Notes under the pieces: model-generated
The model's database searches: none
What the model saw: the letters and a program-made list of their open reading frames with translations, nothing else
What the model was told of the DNA's origin: nothing
Shown: positions 62,618 to 64,000 of the stretch, piece after piece
Numbering within the stretch: position 1 is the first letter of the stretch
Layout: every line of letters begins with the position of its first letter
Translations under genes and position numbers: made by a program
Assembly: GCF_001182745.1 (NCBI RefSeq)
Contig: NZ_LN868938.1
Location: 1,488,001-1,552,000, forward strand
DNA: 64,000 bases
Reading direction: 5' to 3'
Source of the DNA: Nocardia farcinica
Lineage (GTDB): Bacteria; Actinomycetota; Actinomycetes; Mycobacteriales; Mycobacteriaceae

Positions 62618-63964
62618 GTGAACGCGCACACACGGCTGGTCCACGACTACGAATCCGGAATCGGTGTCCCCGCGTCCGGCATTACCGATTCTCCCGATCC
62701 CGGTAGCAATCTCGCTGCGACCCTGCCGGTGTGGGCGCTGGCCGCCGGGTCGGTCGCCGCGGTGGCCGCCGCGGCCAACCGGTTGCGCGACGCGCACGGA
62801 CTGGCCCCGGTCCCCCACCGTATCGACCCGGAGCGGATCACCGCCGCGTTCTCCAGTGATCACCTGATGCGCGTGGACGGCCGCCCGGTCACCGCGTTCG
62901 CCGATCTGTCCGGCTTCTTCCCCACCTTCGACGGCTGGGTCCGCACCCACGCCAACTATCCGCACCACCGCGCCCGCCTGCTCACCGCGCTCGGACTACC
63001 CGAGGACATCCCGTTCGACATCGCCGTCGCGCAGATCGCCATGAGCCGCGCCGCCGACATCGAGGACAACGCCGCCGCGGCCGGGGCGATCGCGGTGCGG
63101 GTGCGCACCGAACAGGAGTGGGCGGCCACCCCGCAGGCCGCGGCCGCCGCGTCCGGGCCGGTGGTGGCGATGGAGCAGCGCGAGGACCGCTCGGGCAGCA
63201 TGATGCGTTCGGAGGCGACGCCGTTCCAGCCGCTGCGCGGGGTGCGGGTGCTCGATCTGACCCGCGTCGTCGCCGGGCCGGTGGCCACCCGCACGCTCGC
63301 GCTGCTCGGCGCCGAGGTGCTGCGGGTCGATCCGCCGTGGCTACCGGAGCTACCGTGGCAGTTCGCCGACACCTGTCAGGGCAAGCACTCGGTGCTGCTG
63401 GACCTGCGCACCGGCTCGAGCACCTTCCACGACCTGCTCGCCAACGCCGACGTGCTGGTGACCGGTTATCGGCCCGGCGCGCTGGAGCAGGCGGGCCTGA
63501 TCACCGCGGTGCGCCGCGGGCTCGTGCACGCCCGGGTGTGCGCCTGGGGCGAGAGCGGTCCGTGGGGAGATCGCCGCGGATTCGACAGCATCGTGCAGGC
63601 CGCCACCGGAATCGCGGTGCTGGAGGGCGCCCCGCAGGTGCCCGGCGCGCTGCCCGCCCAGGCGCTCGACCACGCGTCGGGGTACCTGCTGGCAGCGGGT
63701 GTGATCGACGCGCTGGCCGCCCGCACCTTCGACGGTGTCGGCCGCGACGTGCGAGTGTCGTTGGCGCGCACCGCGTCCTGGCTGCTGGCCGCTCCCGGTC
63801 GCACCGTCAAGCATCCGCCGCCCGCCGCGCCGAACCCGCACGCGGTGGTCGCCCACGGCACGCTGCTGACCGCCGCGCCCGCGCTGGCCGAGTATCCCGA
63901 TTACGCCTGGCCCGCACCGCAGTTCGGGTCCGGCGCACCCGCCTGGCCGGTGCGCACCCGGTAG
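62618..63964 (+). CDS. CoA transferase family III, apparently circularly permuted
   Basis: 448 residues. The usual N-terminal segment of CaiB/BaiF proteins (LRGVRVLDLTRVVAGPVATRTLALLGAEVLRVDPP, GKHSVLLDLRTG, VLVTGYRPGALEQAGL, and RRGFDSIVQAATGIA with the likely catalytic Asp) begins only at residue 205. Before it lies a stretch resembling the small-domain region normally found in the C-terminal half: DGWVRTHANYPHHRARLLTALGL then RTEQEWAATPQAAAAASGPVVAM. The enzyme should move CoA between carboxylic acids. GTG 62618 faces the thioesterase start across only 39 bp. Confidence 0.85.
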   Translation: MNAHTRLVHDYESGIGVPASGITDSPDPGSNLAATLPVWALAAGSVAAVAAAANRLRDAHGLAPVPHRIDPERITAAFSSDHLMRVDGRPVTAFADLSGFFPTFDGWVRTHANYPHHRARLLTALGLPEDIPFDIAVAQIAMSRAADIEDNAAAAGAIAVRVRTEQEWAATPQAAAAASGPVVAMEQREDRSGSMMRSEATPFQPLRGVRVLDLTRVVAGPVATRTLALLGAEVLRVDPPWLPELPWQFADTCQGKHSVLLDLRTGSSTFHDLLANADVLVTGYRPGALEQAGLITAVRRGLVHARVCAWGESGPWGDRRGFDSIVQAATGIAVLEGAPQVPGALPAQALDHASGYLLAAGVIDALAARTFDGVGRDVRVSLARTASWLLAAPGRTVKHPPPAAPNPHAVVAHGTLLTAAPALAEYPDYAWPAPQFGSGAPAWPVRTR

Positions 63965-64000
63965 TCCACGGCGCGAGCACGAACGACTGCTCCGCGACCG

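Overview
The window is GC-rich (roughly 70%) actinobacterial chromosome. The mycolic-acid actinobacteria, and most likely Nocardia or a close relative, are suggested by a ChoD-type sterol oxidase, near-identical relatives of the mycobacterial CYP51, CYP125 and CYP123 proteins, a FprB-type ferredoxin reductase, an Mce protein, LigC with its primase-polymerase partner, and XRE/DUF397 regulator pairs. This assignment is an inference from remembered families. I see no rRNA, tRNA, CRISPR array, insertion sequence or prophage.

Layout. 1-10.9 kb: end of a cholesterol-oxidase-like gene, a GMC oxidoreductase, a DoxX/ECF41 sigma pair, an FkbH-like HAD protein, an acyl-CoA carboxylase beta subunit ending in a strong hairpin, an unusual SRPBCC/AMP-ligase fusion, an XRE regulator, a DUF2599 lipoprotein and an NAD(P)-binding protein. 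10.9-14.9 kb: a regulatory island with a DUF397/XRE pair, a DUF574 methyltransferase and two small M-x-Q-P proteins sharing one promoter architecture; a third copy lies at 42.3 kb. 14.9-23.2 kb: an alcohol dehydrogenase/GXWXG operon with its divergent TetR, a TetR controlling two flavoproteins, and an SDR/micro-ORF/phosphotransferase operon.

23.2-40.1 kb is a sterol/steroid-type locus: orphan mce, cyp51-fprB, a seven-gene minus-strand operon (CYP123, SDR, 3Fe-4S ferredoxin, SnoaL-like, unknown, DapB-like, CYP125), a plus-strand operon (CMD, F420 oxidoreductase, GT4 glycosyltransferase, methyltransferase, six-hairpin-like protein), another methyltransferase and a TetR gene. A shared operator TGTCCAGACACRTGTCCA lies on the cyp51 and CYP123 promoters. 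A diverged copy covers the TetR start codon, and a half copy follows the CMD promoter. This makes the TetR protein the likely local repressor.

40.1-51.1 kb holds an MMPL transporter, a PucR regulator, a small membrane-protein segment bracketed by a 22-bp direct repeat, a CBS protein, a PPOX protein, and a tightly overlapped four-gene operon: SufS-like PLP enzyme, large protein with a C-terminal heavy-metal-associated domain, type III PLP decarboxylase, and cysteine-synthase/rhodanese fusion. The operon resembles no pathway I can name and is the best candidate for an undescribed biosynthetic system. 51.1-64 kb holds a TetR/acyl-CoA dehydrogenase pair, a cold-shock protein, ligC with prim-pol, a second TetR/acyl-CoA dehydrogenase pair, a flavin reductase, a zinc-ribbon SDR, DUF2784, a type II thioesterase, and a CoA transferase that looks circularly permuted.

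Functions are read from motifs and remembered families; no database search was run.
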